NCBI GenBank assembly: GCA_965230275.1
Contig: CBDDKO010000002.1
Coordinates: forward strand, 1,984,001-2,048,000
Origin: JAJRRS01 sp965230275
GTDB taxonomy: Bacteria > Planctomycetota > Phycisphaerae > Phycisphaerales > Phycisphaeraceae
Reading direction: 5' to 3'
Length of the DNA: 64,000 nucleotides
A program made the translations under genes and the position numbers. The notes beneath the pieces were generated by a model. It was not told where the DNA came from. It saw only the letters and a program-made list of their open reading frames with translations, and did not search any database. The first letter of the stretch is position 1. Each line of letters starts with the position of its first letter. This document shows, one piece after another, positions 27,815 to 36,721 of this stretch.

Positions 27815-29236
27815 ATGCATCACACAATCTTGAAAGCCTGCCTCGTCCTCGTCAGCGCTTGGCTCACCGCGGGCTGCACTTCGGCTGTCCGGGGGCCGGA
27901 ATTAGGCGGGCTTTACAACCGCGCGGCCCAGGAGCACGGCCCGGACCGCGCGCCGGTGATCGTCATCCCGGGCATCCTCGGCAGCAAGCTCATCGACCAG
28001 CCCAGCGGACGGATCGTCTGGGGCGCATTCGCCGACGGCTACGCCAACCCCAACCGGCCGGACGGCGCACGGCTGCTGGCGCTGCCGATGGCGGAGGGCA
28101 AGACGCTCGCCGAGCTCACCGATCAGACCGTGCCCGATGGCGCACTCGATCGGCTGAAGGTCTCGCTGCTGGGCCTGCCGGTGCAGCTGAACGCCTACGC
28201 ACAGATCCTCGGGACGCTGGGCGTCGGGGGATACCGTGACCTGCAACTGGCCGAGGCCGGCGCGGTCGATTACGGGCCGGGCCACTTCACTTGCTTCCAG
28301 TTCAGCTACGACTGGCGACATGACAACGCCGAGAACGCCCGCCTGCTGCACGAATACATCGAAGAAAAACGTGCCTACGTTCAGGCAGAATACAAACGGC
28401 GATTCGGCATCGAAGACTACGACGTGCGCTTCGACATCGTGGCACACTCTATGGGCGGGCTGGTCTCGCGCTACTACCTGCGCTACGGCGGAGAGGCAGA
28501 CACATCAGGTGACCAACCCCCCGAGATCACCTGGGCCGGCGCCAAGCGCGTCCGCCGGCTGGTGCTGGTCGGCACACCGAATGCGGGCTCCGCCAAGTCG
28601 CTTGAGCAGCTGGTCAACGGTGCGCACTTCGCCCCGACTCTGCCGAGTTATGAGCCGGCGCTGCTGGGGACGATGCCGTCGATCTACCAGCTGCTGCCGC
28701 GTGGCCGGCACGGCGCAGTGCGAGACGCACAGACCGGCGAGGCGATCGAAGACCTGTATGACCCGGCCCTATGGGAGCAGAGGCAATGGGGCCTGGCGGA
28801 CCCGGACCAGGATGATGTACTTAAGGTCTTGCTGCCCGATGCGCAGAGCCCGGAAGATCGACGCCGGATCGCGCTGGCGCATCAAGCCAAATGCCTGGAA
28901 CGTGCCCGCGCCTTTGCGAAGGCCCTGGATCAGCCTGCCGACCCGCCGGCCGGGACGACGATCCACCTGTTCGCCGGCGATGCCGAACCCACACTCGCCG
29001 TCCTCGACGCCAGGCCCGACGGCAGCGTCCACGCCAAAGCTCACGCCCCGGGTGACGGCACGGTCCTGCGTTCCAGCGCCCTGATGGATGAACGCCAAGG
29101 CGGTGACTGGGCCCCCATGCTCAAGTCGCCGATCAACTGGCACAGCGTGCACTTCATCTTCACCGACCACCTGGGCCTGACCAAGAACGCGGTGTTCAGC
29201 GACAACGTCCTGCACCTGCTGCTGGAAGCGCCTTAA
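27815..29236 (+). CDS. Lipoprotein of the LCAT-like alpha/beta-hydrolase family
   Basis: 473 residues. The signal and lipobox AWLTAGCTS put a lipid anchor on Cys near residue 22. VIVIPGILGSKLID near residue 50 and the nucleophile elbow FDIVAHSMGGLVSRYYLRYGG near residue 210 match lecithin:cholesterol acyltransferase-like phospholipases or acyltransferases. FQFSYDWRHDNAENA between them is also typical. A catalytic His is likely in NWHSVHFIF near the end. It is an envelope lipase or acyltransferase of unknown substrate and is separated from murB by a long palindrome. Confidence 0.8.
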   Translation: MHHTILKACLVLVSAWLTAGCTSAVRGPELGGLYNRAAQEHGPDRAPVIVIPGILGSKLIDQPSGRIVWGAFADGYANPNRPDGARLLALPMAEGKTLAELTDQTVPDGALDRLKVSLLGLPVQLNAYAQILGTLGVGGYRDLQLAEAGAVDYGPGHFTCFQFSYDWRHDNAENARLLHEYIEEKRAYVQAEYKRRFGIEDYDVRFDIVAHSMGGLVSRYYLRYGGEADTSGDQPPEITWAGAKRVRRLVLVGTPNAGSAKSLEQLVNGAHFAPTLPSYEPALLGTMPSIYQLLPRGRHGAVRDAQTGEAIEDLYDPALWEQRQWGLADPDQDDVLKVLLPDAQSPEDRRRIALAHQAKCLERARAFAKALDQPADPPAGTTIHLFAGDAEPTLAVLDARPDGSVHAKAHAPGDGTVLRSSALMDERQGGDWAPMLKSPINWHSVHFIFTDHLGLTKNAVFSDNVLHLLLEAP

Positions 29237-29247
29237 ATTAGATAAGT

Positions 29248-29403
29248 TGATTGGCTCGGATGCATCGGATTCAAACGGATTTAAGAAACAGAAGTAAACC
29301 ACAGAGATCACAGAGAGCACAGAGGTCTAATCTCAATCACTCTGTGTGCTCGGTGATCTCTGTGGTGAAAGTCTTTTCCGTATGTATCCGATGCATCCGA
29401 GCC
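29248..29403. repeat. Long palindrome between convergent genes (perfect 18-bp outer arms)
   Basis: The outer arms GGCTCGGATGCATCGGAT and ATCCGATGCATCCGAGCC pair perfectly. Inside lie CCACAGAGATCACAGAG words, which pair with CTCTGTGTGCTCGGTGATC and CTCTGTGG. The whole forms a roughly 155-base hairpin between the lipase and murB 3' ends. Confidence 0.8.
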
Positions 29404-29412
29404 ATGGTCTTC

Positions 29413-30396
29413 TTACGGCCAGATGACGACTTCGCGCTGCAGGGCGATACCGCGTTGGTCCAGCACGGTTTGCTGGATGTGGTCCATCAGCTCGATCACG
29501 TCCGACGCGGTCGCGCCGGGGTGGGTGAAGATGAAGTTGGCGTGACGCTGTGAGACCTCGGCCCCGCCGATGCGGTGGCCCTTGAGCCCGGCCTCGTCGA
29601 TCAGTTTGCCGGCGCTGACGCGCTCGGTCGGCGGCGGCGGGCCGTCGTCGGCGTCATCGTGCTCGTGGCCGGGCTTGACGATGCTCGGGTTCTTGAACGC
29701 ACAGCCCGCGGAGTTCTCGGCCATGGGCTGGGTGGTCTTCTTATAAAGGAAGATTTCCTTGACCCGCCGGGCGATCTCCTGCGGGTCGGCCTCGTCCATG
29801 TCGAACTCGACGTCGAGGATGTAAGGCGCGACGATGTTGGTCGTGCGGTAGCCGAAGACCAGGTCGTCACGGTCACGGCAGTAGGCCTGGCCGTTCTCCG
29901 CCATGACGTGGACTTTGTGGACGGTGGACCCGATGTCGCCGAACGCGCCCCCGGCGTTCATGCGGACCGCCCCGCCGACACTCGCCGGGATTCCCGCGAC
30001 GTGGGCTAGACCGGCCAAGCCTTCTTTAGCGCACTCCAGCACCAGCTTGAACAGGTCCACGCCGGGCCCGGCGGTCAGCTTCGTGCCCTCCACCTTGATC
30101 TGCGCGAACGATGGATCATCGAGCTTCACGACCATGCCGGCGACGCCTTCGTCACGCACCAGCAGGTTCGCGCCGCTACCCAGGACATAGATCGGCAAAC
30201 CGCTCTCATAGCAGCGGGCGGCCAACGCCGAGAGCTGGGCCACGCCGGCTGGGTGCGCCAGGACGCTCGCCTGCCCGCCGACACCGTACCAGGTCATCTT
30301 TTGGCCGATGGGTACGTCAACCTCGTGACGGATACCCAGGCCTTCGAGGGTCTGCTTCAGCACTTCGGGATCGGGCATATCGTTCACATTCGGCAT
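29413..30396 (-). CDS. murB: UDP-N-acetylenolpyruvoylglucosamine reductase MurB
   Basis: 327 residues from the ATG at 30396. MTWYGVGGQASVLAHP, the FAD-binding YVLGSGANLLVRDEGV near residue 65, AGIPASVGGAVRMNAGGAFGD near residue 120 and the late AGKLIDEAGLKGHRIGGAEVSQRHANFI are all diagnostic. MurB reduces the enolpyruvyl group with NADPH to make UDP-N-acetylmuramic acid, so this organism makes peptidoglycan precursors. There is an unusual acidic His/Asp/Pro loop (residues about 248-262, PGHEHDDADDGPPPPT) between the Ser-containing SAGCAFKNP and SAGKL segments. Confidence 0.94.
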   Translation of the reverse strand: MPNVNDMPDPEVLKQTLEGLGIRHEVDVPIGQKMTWYGVGGQASVLAHPAGVAQLSALAARCYESGLPIYVLGSGANLLVRDEGVAGMVVKLDDPSFAQIKVEGTKLTAGPGVDLFKLVLECAKEGLAGLAHVAGIPASVGGAVRMNAGGAFGDIGSTVHKVHVMAENGQAYCRDRDDLVFGYRTTNIVAPYILDVEFDMDEADPQEIARRVKEIFLYKKTTQPMAENSAGCAFKNPSIVKPGHEHDDADDGPPPPTERVSAGKLIDEAGLKGHRIGGAEVSQRHANFIFTHPGATASDVIELMDHIQQTVLDQRGIALQREVVIWP

Positions 30397-30412
30397 ACCC
30401 GGCCAATGATAC

Positions 30413-31267
30413 TCAGAATAAAAGACGGATGCCCAGCACCACCGCCCACTGTGCCTCCGGGCGGTCGTCCACCTCCTGGTATATGGGTAACTGCACCGAC
30501 ACCTCGGCCGCCCAGTTGGTCGCTTCATACAGCAAGCCGGGCGAGTAGAACAGCTCATGGTCACCGTTGGTCTCGTACAGACCGTTCAGCTCGTTCTGGA
30601 AGTAGAATGAGGCGGTGGTGTCCGCCTGATAGGCCTCGGGGGCGAGCCGGTAGAGGTACGAGGTGTTGTAGAAGAGGGCGTCGTCCGAGTCGTTGCCGCC
30701 GGCGATGGGGTCGTCACGGTCGCCGGTGTTGAACTTGTAGAGGATCGACCCCCCCGTGCCGTGACGGCCGTCGATCTGGGTGAACGACAGGCCGAGGAAC
30801 GGGTCGAACGAATCGCTGGACAGCTGCTCGTCGCCGGACGGGACCTCGACGCCGAACAGCGCCGCGGCGCGGAAGGTGTTGATCGGGCCTGAGTCGTCCT
30901 GGAAGAAGCGGTACTGACCCATGAGCATCATGTCACCGACACCGGCGTGGTCATCGTTGGCGGGGCCGGGGCCCTCGCTTCTGGAAACGGTCACGGGCAC
31001 GTGCAGCATGGCGGCGAGGTCGCCGGTCAGCCCGTACATGATGATCGTCTCGTGGGTCCATTCTTCGATAACCCGGTCGCCGCCGGGCATATCCTGATCG
31101 AAGCGGGTGAACCGTGAGCGCTCGCGCACTGCCCAGACATCCTTGGAAACCTGCGTCGCCGAGGGGCTGTTGGTCGCCTGTTGAGCATGAGCGTGCCCGG
31201 CCCACAGCGCGGCCTGAAGCGCCACGGCCAGGCCCAGGGTGATCGGTAAAGACTTAGTGCGATTCAT
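30413..31267 (-). CDS. Predicted outer-membrane beta-barrel protein
   Basis: 284 residues with a Sec signal (LPITLGLAVALQAALWAGHAHAQ). The mature part is made of alternating beta-strands with aromatic girdles and ends in VLGIRLLF, the C-terminal Phe typical of outer-membrane barrels. It resembles transporter-type or DUF3187-like barrels found beside metal resistance genes. It begins inside the end of the HMA-domain lipoprotein gene (14-base overlap), so the two are translated from one mRNA. Confidence 0.65.
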   Translation of the reverse strand: MNRTKSLPITLGLAVALQAALWAGHAHAQQATNSPSATQVSKDVWAVRERSRFTRFDQDMPGGDRVIEEWTHETIIMYGLTGDLAAMLHVPVTVSRSEGPGPANDDHAGVGDMMLMGQYRFFQDDSGPINTFRAAALFGVEVPSGDEQLSSDSFDPFLGLSFTQIDGRHGTGGSILYKFNTGDRDDPIAGGNDSDDALFYNTSYLYRLAPEAYQADTTASFYFQNELNGLYETNGDHELFYSPGLLYEATNWAAEVSVQLPIYQEVDDRPEAQWAVVLGIRLLF

Positions 31268-31676
31268 GCTCACCCCCCTCGGCTTGGATCTTGGTGAGGG
31301 TAAAGCCGCTTGCCTCGACGGCATCGATCAACTGCCGGGGTGTAACACGCGCACCATCGGCGAAGCCGACCTTGGCTGCGCCGGTGGACAGGTCGACCTC
31401 GGCGCTCGCAACGCCTTGGACCTTCAGCAACTGCTTATCCAGGTTATGGGCACAGAGTGGGCAGCTCAGGCCTTGGGCAAATAGATCAACGTTGTGCGCC
31501 GGGATCGGTTCATCGATGTCGGTGATGCCGACAAGCTGGATATCGTCTTGAGGCGATGCGGCGTGGTTCGCCCCGGGCGTGTCTCCATCCGAAGCGGGCT
31601 TGGGTGACGAGCTACAACCGGCGAGCGAGAAGGTCAGTGCAAGCAGAGTGAGTTTGGCATAGGTGTTCAATCGCAT
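31254..31676 (-). CDS. HMA-domain (heavy-metal-associated) lipoprotein
   Basis: 140 residues. LALTFSLAGCSSS gives a lipobox with Cys near residue 21. Residues 68-135 form a ferredoxin-like HMA domain with the metal-binding motif LSCPLCAHNL in place of the common MxCxxC, plus the VDLSTGAAKVGFADG strand. It is probably a periplasmic copper- or mercury-type metal-binding protein. It is in one unit with the barrel gene, and the Cys-rich gene at 31768 lies upstream. Confidence 0.8.
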   Translation of the reverse strand: MRLNTYAKLTLLALTFSLAGCSSSPKPASDGDTPGANHAASPQDDIQLVGITDIDEPIPAHNVDLFAQGLSCPLCAHNLDKQLLKVQGVASAEVDLSTGAAKVGFADGARVTPRQLIDAVEASGFTLTKIQAEGGEHESH

Positions 31677-31767
31677 AATAACGCTCCTATGAGCGGGGAT
31701 GTGTGTATGAATAGAAAGGCACTACCCATCGCGCAACGCGCGCAAGGGGGCTGAGTAGATACGTGCG

Positions 31768-32136
31768 CTAGGTCAGCCAGACACAAGTCACGGCCTGCAG
31801 CCGGGCGTAAGCTTGCATGGTCGCGGGGCAGGTGGGCGCTACCGCGTGTGACGATGTGACGACCGGGATGTTGGCATCAGACAACGCCGACACGGCCGGG
31901 GGGACAGGGACCTTGTCCCGGCTCTGCTCGGGGATAGTCGCTGGGGGAGCAACCGGTTGGCTCCGGGATTCGATGTGGCAGCCGCAGCCTTCCATCGTGC
32001 CGGCAGACTCACCCAGCAGCGTGCAGCAACAGGCTTGGGGGCCAGGCGTCCCGGGCTCAGATACATCACAATGCGCCGCTGCATAGGCGATCGGCTGGAG
32101 CAGTATCGAGATGACCAGGAACAGTCGGATGAGCAT
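31768..32136 (-). CDS. Exported Cys-rich small protein
   Basis: 122 residues. A signal peptide (IRLFLVISILLQPIAYAAA) is followed by a Cys/Gly-rich segment with CCC and GCGCH (residues about 37-54), then a Pro/Val linker and two more Cys. The Cys cluster suggests metal or disulfide chemistry. It is first in line of a minus-strand cluster with the HMA lipoprotein and the barrel, 91 bases apart. The family is unknown. Confidence 0.6.
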   Translation of the reverse strand: MLIRLFLVISILLQPIAYAAAHCDVSEPGTPGPQACCCTLLGESAGTMEGCGCHIESRSQPVAPPATIPEQSRDKVPVPPAVSALSDANIPVVTSSHAVAPTCPATMQAYARLQAVTCVWLT

Positions 32137-32189
32137 GGCTTTATCTATGGTACGCTGACTGTGTTGACCGATTCAAGGGTTTTATCGGC

Positions 32190-33413
32190 TTAGTCTATGG
32201 CTTGGTCGATCCAGCCGCCGCCCAGGACACGGTCGCCGTCGTAGCAGACCACGGCCTGGCCGGGTGTGACCGCGGCGATCGGCTCGTCGAACCGTGCCTC
32301 CAGCATGTTTTGACCGGTCGCGCGGACCCTGCCGGGGGTGGGCTCGCTGTTGTAACGCACCTTGATCCCGCAGGGCCGCCAATCCTTGGGGACCTCATCG
32401 ATCAACCAGTTGGTCTGGTCGGCGGTCAGGCCGTCGGATAGCAGGTCGTCCTTGCCGCCGACGGTCACGGTATTGTTGGCGGGGTCCAGGTGCGTGACGT
32501 AGATCGGGTATCCCAAAGCAACGCCGACGCCGCGGCGCTGGCCGATGGTGAAGTGCTGATGGCCGGGGTGTTGGCCGACCACCTTGCCGTCGCCATCGAG
32601 GATGTCGCCCTGGCTGAATGCGTCGGGGCTGCGGCGCTGAACCAGGCGGGCGTAGTCGTTATCCGGGACGAAACAGATCTCCTGGCTGTCGGGCTTGTCG
32701 CCGACGCCAAGGCCCATGTCGCGAGCGCGCTGACGCACCTCGTCTTTGTGCATGTCGCCGATGGGCAGGAGCATGTGGTCGAGTCGATCACGCGGGCTGC
32801 CGAACAGGACGTAGCTCTGGTCTTTGTTCGTGTCCAGGCCGCGCAATAGTTGGGCGTGGCCGTTGCGGTCGTGTTGGATACGGGCGTAGTGGCCCGAGGC
32901 GATGTAGTCCGCATCGATGGACTTGGCGTAGTCATGCAGCTTGCCGAATTTGAGCCAGTCATTGCAGCGGACACAGGGGTTGGGCGTTCGGCCGGCGTTG
33001 TACTCGTCGACGAAGTAGTTAATGATCCGGCCGAAGTCGCGTTTGAAGTTCAGGACGTAGAACGGCACGTCCAGCCGGGCGGCGACCAGCCGGGCGTCGG
33101 AGGCGTCGTTGACCGAGCAGCAGCCCTGATGTCGGGGTTCGGGGTTCGGGGTTCGGGTTTCGGATGAAGCACACTGCTCGTCTGCCGAACCTTCTTCCCC
33201 GATACCCGATACCCGACACCCGACACCCGATTCATCGGCCCCGTCCCGGATATTGTCATACCCGTCGGCGATCTCGGCCTCGTCCTCGCTACCCAGGCGC
33301 ATAAAACAGCCCACCACCTCGTAGCCCCGCTCGATCAGCAGGGCCGCGGCGACGGAGCTATCGACCCCGCCTGACATCGCGAGGACCACCTTTTTTCCCG
33401 CACCTGGCTTCAT
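32190..33413 (-). CDS. mnmA: tRNA-specific 2-thiouridylase MnmA
   Basis: 407 residues. KKVVLAMSGGVDSSVAAALL is the PP-loop. GCCSVNDASDARLVAARLDVPFYVLNF near residue 97 carries the Asp used in catalysis, and NPCVRCNDWLKFG has the first catalytic Cys. DQSYVLFG and SQEICFVPD also fit. The enzyme thiolates U34 of Glu, Gln and Lys tRNAs. Residues about 58-96, just before GCCS, are encoded by a CGGGGTT/CCCGATA-word palindrome and are extra compared with the family. The alternate catalytic Cys is in the C-terminal AVVCYDGD. Confidence 0.94.
   Translation of the reverse strand: MKPGAGKKVVLAMSGGVDSSVAAALLIERGYEVVGCFMRLGSEDEAEIADGYDNIRDGADESGVGCRVSGIGEEGSADEQCASSETRTPNPEPRHQGCCSVNDASDARLVAARLDVPFYVLNFKRDFGRIINYFVDEYNAGRTPNPCVRCNDWLKFGKLHDYAKSIDADYIASGHYARIQHDRNGHAQLLRGLDTNKDQSYVLFGSPRDRLDHMLLPIGDMHKDEVRQRARDMGLGVGDKPDSQEICFVPDNDYARLVQRRSPDAFSQGDILDGDGKVVGQHPGHQHFTIGQRRGVGVALGYPIYVTHLDPANNTVTVGGKDDLLSDGLTADQTNWLIDEVPKDWRPCGIKVRYNSEPTPGRVRATGQNMLEARFDEPIAAVTPGQAVVCYDGDRVLGGGWIDQAID
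33127..33232. repeat. In-frame palindromic repeat inside mnmA
   Basis: The left arm is three tandem GTTCGGG words with variants (33134-33163). The right arm is tandem CCCGATA and CCCGACA words (33198-33232). The arms can pair as an imperfect hairpin. The insertion keeps the mnmA frame and adds about 38 residues. Confidence 0.7.
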
Positions 33414-33606
33414 CAGGTGTCATTTTAGCTCAAACGGGACGACCAAAGCGGATATCATGTTACCCACGCCCCTGAGCCGCCCCGGTGGGCTTCTGGACCG
33501 TCTGGGGGTTTGTTTCCAGCCAGGACAGCCGGTACGCTCACGCAAGCTCAGGAAGACCAGGGATAACCACACATTCACAACACCCGGGAAAGGTAAGGAG
33601 TAGGAC

Positions 33607-35484
33607 ATGCTAAGAATCCGATCAGTGGTAAGCCGAATCAAAACAAGCGTCGCGGCCGCCGTGGTGGTCGTCTCGGCGGCGGTTCAGCCGTTGATGGCGC
33701 AGGCCCCCGCCGCGCTGTCGCAGGCACCCGAGGGCGCACAGTTCGTACTCATCGTGCCGAACATGACAGAGTTCAGCGGGAAGCTGGCGATGCTCAACCA
33801 GACGCTGGGTCTGGAGCTGGCCGAGTGGACCGACGCGCTGGGCGCGTTCAAGGCCGAGATCGGGATCAGCGACGGGATGAACGACGCGGGGTCCGCCCTG
33901 CTGATCATCCCGGACCTTGCTTCCGCGATCATTAATGACCAGGAGCCGGACATCCTGCTCGCCCTGCCGGTGACCGACTACGCGGCATTCATCTCCAGCT
34001 TCCAGCCCGACGGCGCGGCCCCGGCCGGCGTAGGTGTGACGGAAATCACCATGCCCGACGGGCAGGCGGGTTACGCGCGTGAGTCCGGCGGCTACGCCAT
34101 CATGGGCAACACCGAACTGGCCGTGGTCAGCTTCGTCCCCGCCGGTGACGCCGATGCGATCGGGTCACGCGTCGGCGCGCACGGCCTGGATTACCTGGGC
34201 AGCTGCGACGCCGCGGTCTACCTGGACCTTAAGGCTATGGCCCCGACACTCGCCCCGAAGATCGACGAGTTGATGGCCGAGTTCCAAAATGAGATCAACC
34301 AGGCCGGCGGCGCCGGCATGACCGACCCGGCCAGCATCGAAATGATGCAGGCGGGGATGAACCTCTACGCCTCCGCCGCCAAGAGCGTCATCAACAGCAC
34401 CGACGGCATGGTCATCACACTGGACATCAGCGAGCACGGCGTCGGGCTCAGCAAAGCCGCACAGCTCCTGCCCGACTCGCAGGTCATGCAGTACCTGCCC
34501 GGGTCGGACGACAACACCTCGGCGATCCTCTCACGCCTGCCGGGCGGCTCGTACATCGCCGCCGGTGCCCTGAACATGGAAGCCATCGCCTGCAGCGAAC
34601 TGCTCGATGCGGCCATGGCCCAGCTGCCCGAGGGCAACGCCCAGATCGACATGTACCGCAAGTCGCTGCCCATGATCAAGCAGATCCAGCAGTACGCAGG
34701 CGTCTTCTACACCCCCGACCCCGCCGCACTGATGGGCGGCACCGGCGGGATCAACGTCGTCGCGACCTACAAGATCGCCGACGCCGAAAACTACATCCAG
34801 ACGACCAAGGATTACATCAAGTCCATGAACGGCATGAGCATCCCCATGGGCGTCCCCATGGGCGACGGCCAGGCCGCACCGGTGATGACCTACATCACCA
34901 GCTACACCGACAACGCCCTGCAGCTGGATGGCGTGCAGGTCGATCAGTACTCGATGCAGATGCAGATGCCGCCCGAGATGATGATGCAGATGGGCCCGGC
35001 CGCCGGGTTCATGCAGATGTTCACTAACTTCAACGGCTACGCGGCGGTGGATGACGGGCACTACATCACCACCACCACACTCGACCAGCAGTTGATGACC
35101 AAGGCCCTGGCGACCGGCAAGGCCGGCGACGGCATCGGCAACGCCGACACACTGGCCGAGGTCCGCGAGTATGTCCTCCCGGAAGGCGGCATCGGTGAGA
35201 TGTACCTGAGCCTCAGCGGGGTCGTCGAAATGGTCGGGCCGATGGCCATGATGTTCGGCCTGCCCCCCATCGAAGCGCCGCAGGACCTGCCGCCCGTCGG
35301 CTTCGGCATGGGCCTGAAGGACAACAGCGCCGCCGGCCGGATCTACGTCCCCAACGCCACCACCAAGTTCGTCGTCGACACCGTCAAGGACATCCAGGCC
35401 CAGATGATGGGCGGTCCCGGTGGATCGGGAGGCTACGGCCAGCCCCAGCAGCCCGGCCAGGGCCCCCCGCCCCCGCCGTTCTGA
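33607..35484 (+). CDS. Large exported protein, planctomycete-type, unknown function
   Basis: 625 residues. The signal region is TSVAAAVVVVSAAVQPLMAQAPAA. The body alternates helices and strands, with a Met-rich section near residues 455-480 (YSMQMQMPPEMMMQMG) and a C-terminal tail of Gly, Gln and Pro ending PPPPPF. AAGGAG upstream supports the ATG at 33607. No catalytic motif was recognised. A Rho-independent terminator follows, so it is probably a single-gene unit. Confidence 0.6.
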   Translation: MLRIRSVVSRIKTSVAAAVVVVSAAVQPLMAQAPAALSQAPEGAQFVLIVPNMTEFSGKLAMLNQTLGLELAEWTDALGAFKAEIGISDGMNDAGSALLIIPDLASAIINDQEPDILLALPVTDYAAFISSFQPDGAAPAGVGVTEITMPDGQAGYARESGGYAIMGNTELAVVSFVPAGDADAIGSRVGAHGLDYLGSCDAAVYLDLKAMAPTLAPKIDELMAEFQNEINQAGGAGMTDPASIEMMQAGMNLYASAAKSVINSTDGMVITLDISEHGVGLSKAAQLLPDSQVMQYLPGSDDNTSAILSRLPGGSYIAAGALNMEAIACSELLDAAMAQLPEGNAQIDMYRKSLPMIKQIQQYAGVFYTPDPAALMGGTGGINVVATYKIADAENYIQTTKDYIKSMNGMSIPMGVPMGDGQAAPVMTYITSYTDNALQLDGVQVDQYSMQMQMPPEMMMQMGPAAGFMQMFTNFNGYAAVDDGHYITTTTLDQQLMTKALATGKAGDGIGNADTLAEVREYVLPEGGIGEMYLSLSGVVEMVGPMAMMFGLPPIEAPQDLPPVGFGMGLKDNSAAGRIYVPNATTKFVVDTVKDIQAQMMGGPGGSGGYGQPQQPGQGPPPPPF

Positions 35485-35513
35485 TTCAATGAACCGACTC
35501 ACGAGTCACCCAC

Positions 35514-35548
35514 AAGCCGGGTCTGCAACACGCAGGCCCGGCTTTTTC
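35514..35548 (+). terminator. Intrinsic terminator after the large exported protein gene
   Basis: The stem AAGCCGGGTCTGC with GCAGGCCCGGCTT has one mismatch and a 5-base loop (35514-35544). It is followed by TTTTT. Confidence 0.85.
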
Positions 35549-35572
35549 GTGCGCCGATTTCACTAGAGCAAT

Positions 35573-35702
35573 CTCAATCCAACTGTAGCGGGTGCCACGT
35601 TTTGTCCGCGAAGCGGCAAAGCGTGTGTTGCACTCACATTTTGCCCTTCGGGTCAAAATGTGCCACCCATAGGCAATACGTTTGGATTGAGTACGCTCTA
35701 GA
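35573..35702. repeat. Palindromic MITE-like repeat
   Basis: The outer inverted arms are TAGAGCAATCTCAATCCAA at the left and TTGGATTGAGTACGCTCTA at the right. The inner perfect hairpin pairs CACATTTTG with CAAAATGTG across a short GC-rich middle. It is about 130 bases long with no coding content, and an insertion sequence lies 35 bases further on. Confidence 0.65.
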
Positions 35703-35738
35703 GCACATTGCGTGATTATTTCCTGTCATTCCCGCGCA

Positions 35739-36721
35739 GGGGCTTTATGCAACCCCTTTCCGGATCGCATGGTCGCGGGCCAGGCGGATCAGGATTTTGG
35801 CGGTGACGTAAGGCTCGACACGGCGGCCACGCACCCACGGCGGCAGGTGGGTCAGGCCGCCGCCGAAGTTGCAGAGGTTGGCGAAGCGCGTCTCGACGCG
35901 GCGACGGGTGCTAAGCAGTTGGCGGATGAACGGTGAAGGCGCACGCATCCGCTGGATCATGGCCACGCGGTGCTCGCTGTGCACGCGTGACTGGCCCAGC
36001 CCCTTGGCGTGGCGGAAGCGGCGTGGCGTCACCAGCACCCGCCCGGCCCCGGCGGCCTGGTCGTACAACGGGTTGGTCTCGTAGTTGGCGTCGGCCAGCA
36101 GGTAGCCTTCGCCCAGTTCTTCTTGTTCGATCATCTGCTTGGCGGCGATGCGTTCGTCGACGTTCATCGGCGCGACACGGTAGGCGACGGGGCGGTTATT
36201 CTCGGCATAAATCGCGTGGAGTTTGTAGCCCTTCTGGAACCCGCCGGCGCCACGGCCGATCGTCGCACGCCGGTCGACGCTGTGCTTGGCGACGGCCAAC
36301 GGCTTGCCGTCGATACGCAGGGTCAGCGCGTGTTGTGTTTGAGGCTCGAGTCGATCCATCAGTTGATCGAGTGCCCGACGGGTTTCGGGCCGGGCCAGAC
36401 GCCGGCTCATGGTCGACTGATCCGGCAACGCCGCCGGCGGCTTGACGCCGACCCAGTGGCGACGGTCACACGCCCAATACACCGGCCGGTCGTGCAGCAC
36501 CGCCCAGAGGTAGACGCGGAGGATGCGTGCGGTGGGATGCACAAACCGCCGGCGTCGGACGAGGGTTGACATGACGGTGAGTTGGGCCGTTAAGATGTTC
36601 CACAGTTCGCGTTCCATGCTGGTGACTCCTTCTCGGTGAGGTCGAGTAAGTGGTCCACCAGTATGGGCGCGAACGCTTGTTAGCGCCAGCGGTTAGGTGA
36701 AATGGCGCATAAAGCCCGCAG
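35739..36721 (-). mobile_element. Insertion sequence (IS4/IS5-type DDE transposase)
   Basis: About 983 bases. The ends carry imperfect inverted repeats: CAGGGGCTTTATGCAACC at the left, and the complement of the right end reads CTGCGGGCTTTATGCGCC. One transposase gene fills it on the minus strand. The left end abuts a half REP-like repeat (GTCATTCCCGCGCAGG, 35726-35741), so the element may have inserted into it. Confidence 0.65.
35745..36617 (-). CDS. DDE transposase
   Basis: 290 residues. Candidate catalytic residues are Asp in LTLRIDGKPLAV near residue 103, Asp in LLADANYETNPLYD near residue 175 and Glu in RRRVETRFANL near residue 245. A DDE set with a YREK-like arrangement suggests the IS4/IS5 superfamily. 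The reading frame appears complete, so the element may be active. Confidence 0.8.
   Translation of the reverse strand: MERELWNILTAQLTVMSTLVRRRRFVHPTARILRVYLWAVLHDRPVYWACDRRHWVGVKPPAALPDQSTMSRRLARPETRRALDQLMDRLEPQTQHALTLRIDGKPLAVAKHSVDRRATIGRGAGGFQKGYKLHAIYAENNRPVAYRVAPMNVDERIAAKQMIEQEELGEGYLLADANYETNPLYDQAAGAGRVLVTPRRFRHAKGLGQSRVHSEHRVAMIQRMRAPSPFIRQLLSTRRRVETRFANLCNFGGGLTHLPPWVRGRRVEPYVTAKILIRLARDHAIRKGVA

Noticed and set aside
34531..35502. 323-codon minus-strand reading frame
   Set aside because: It is a shadow of the large exported protein gene.
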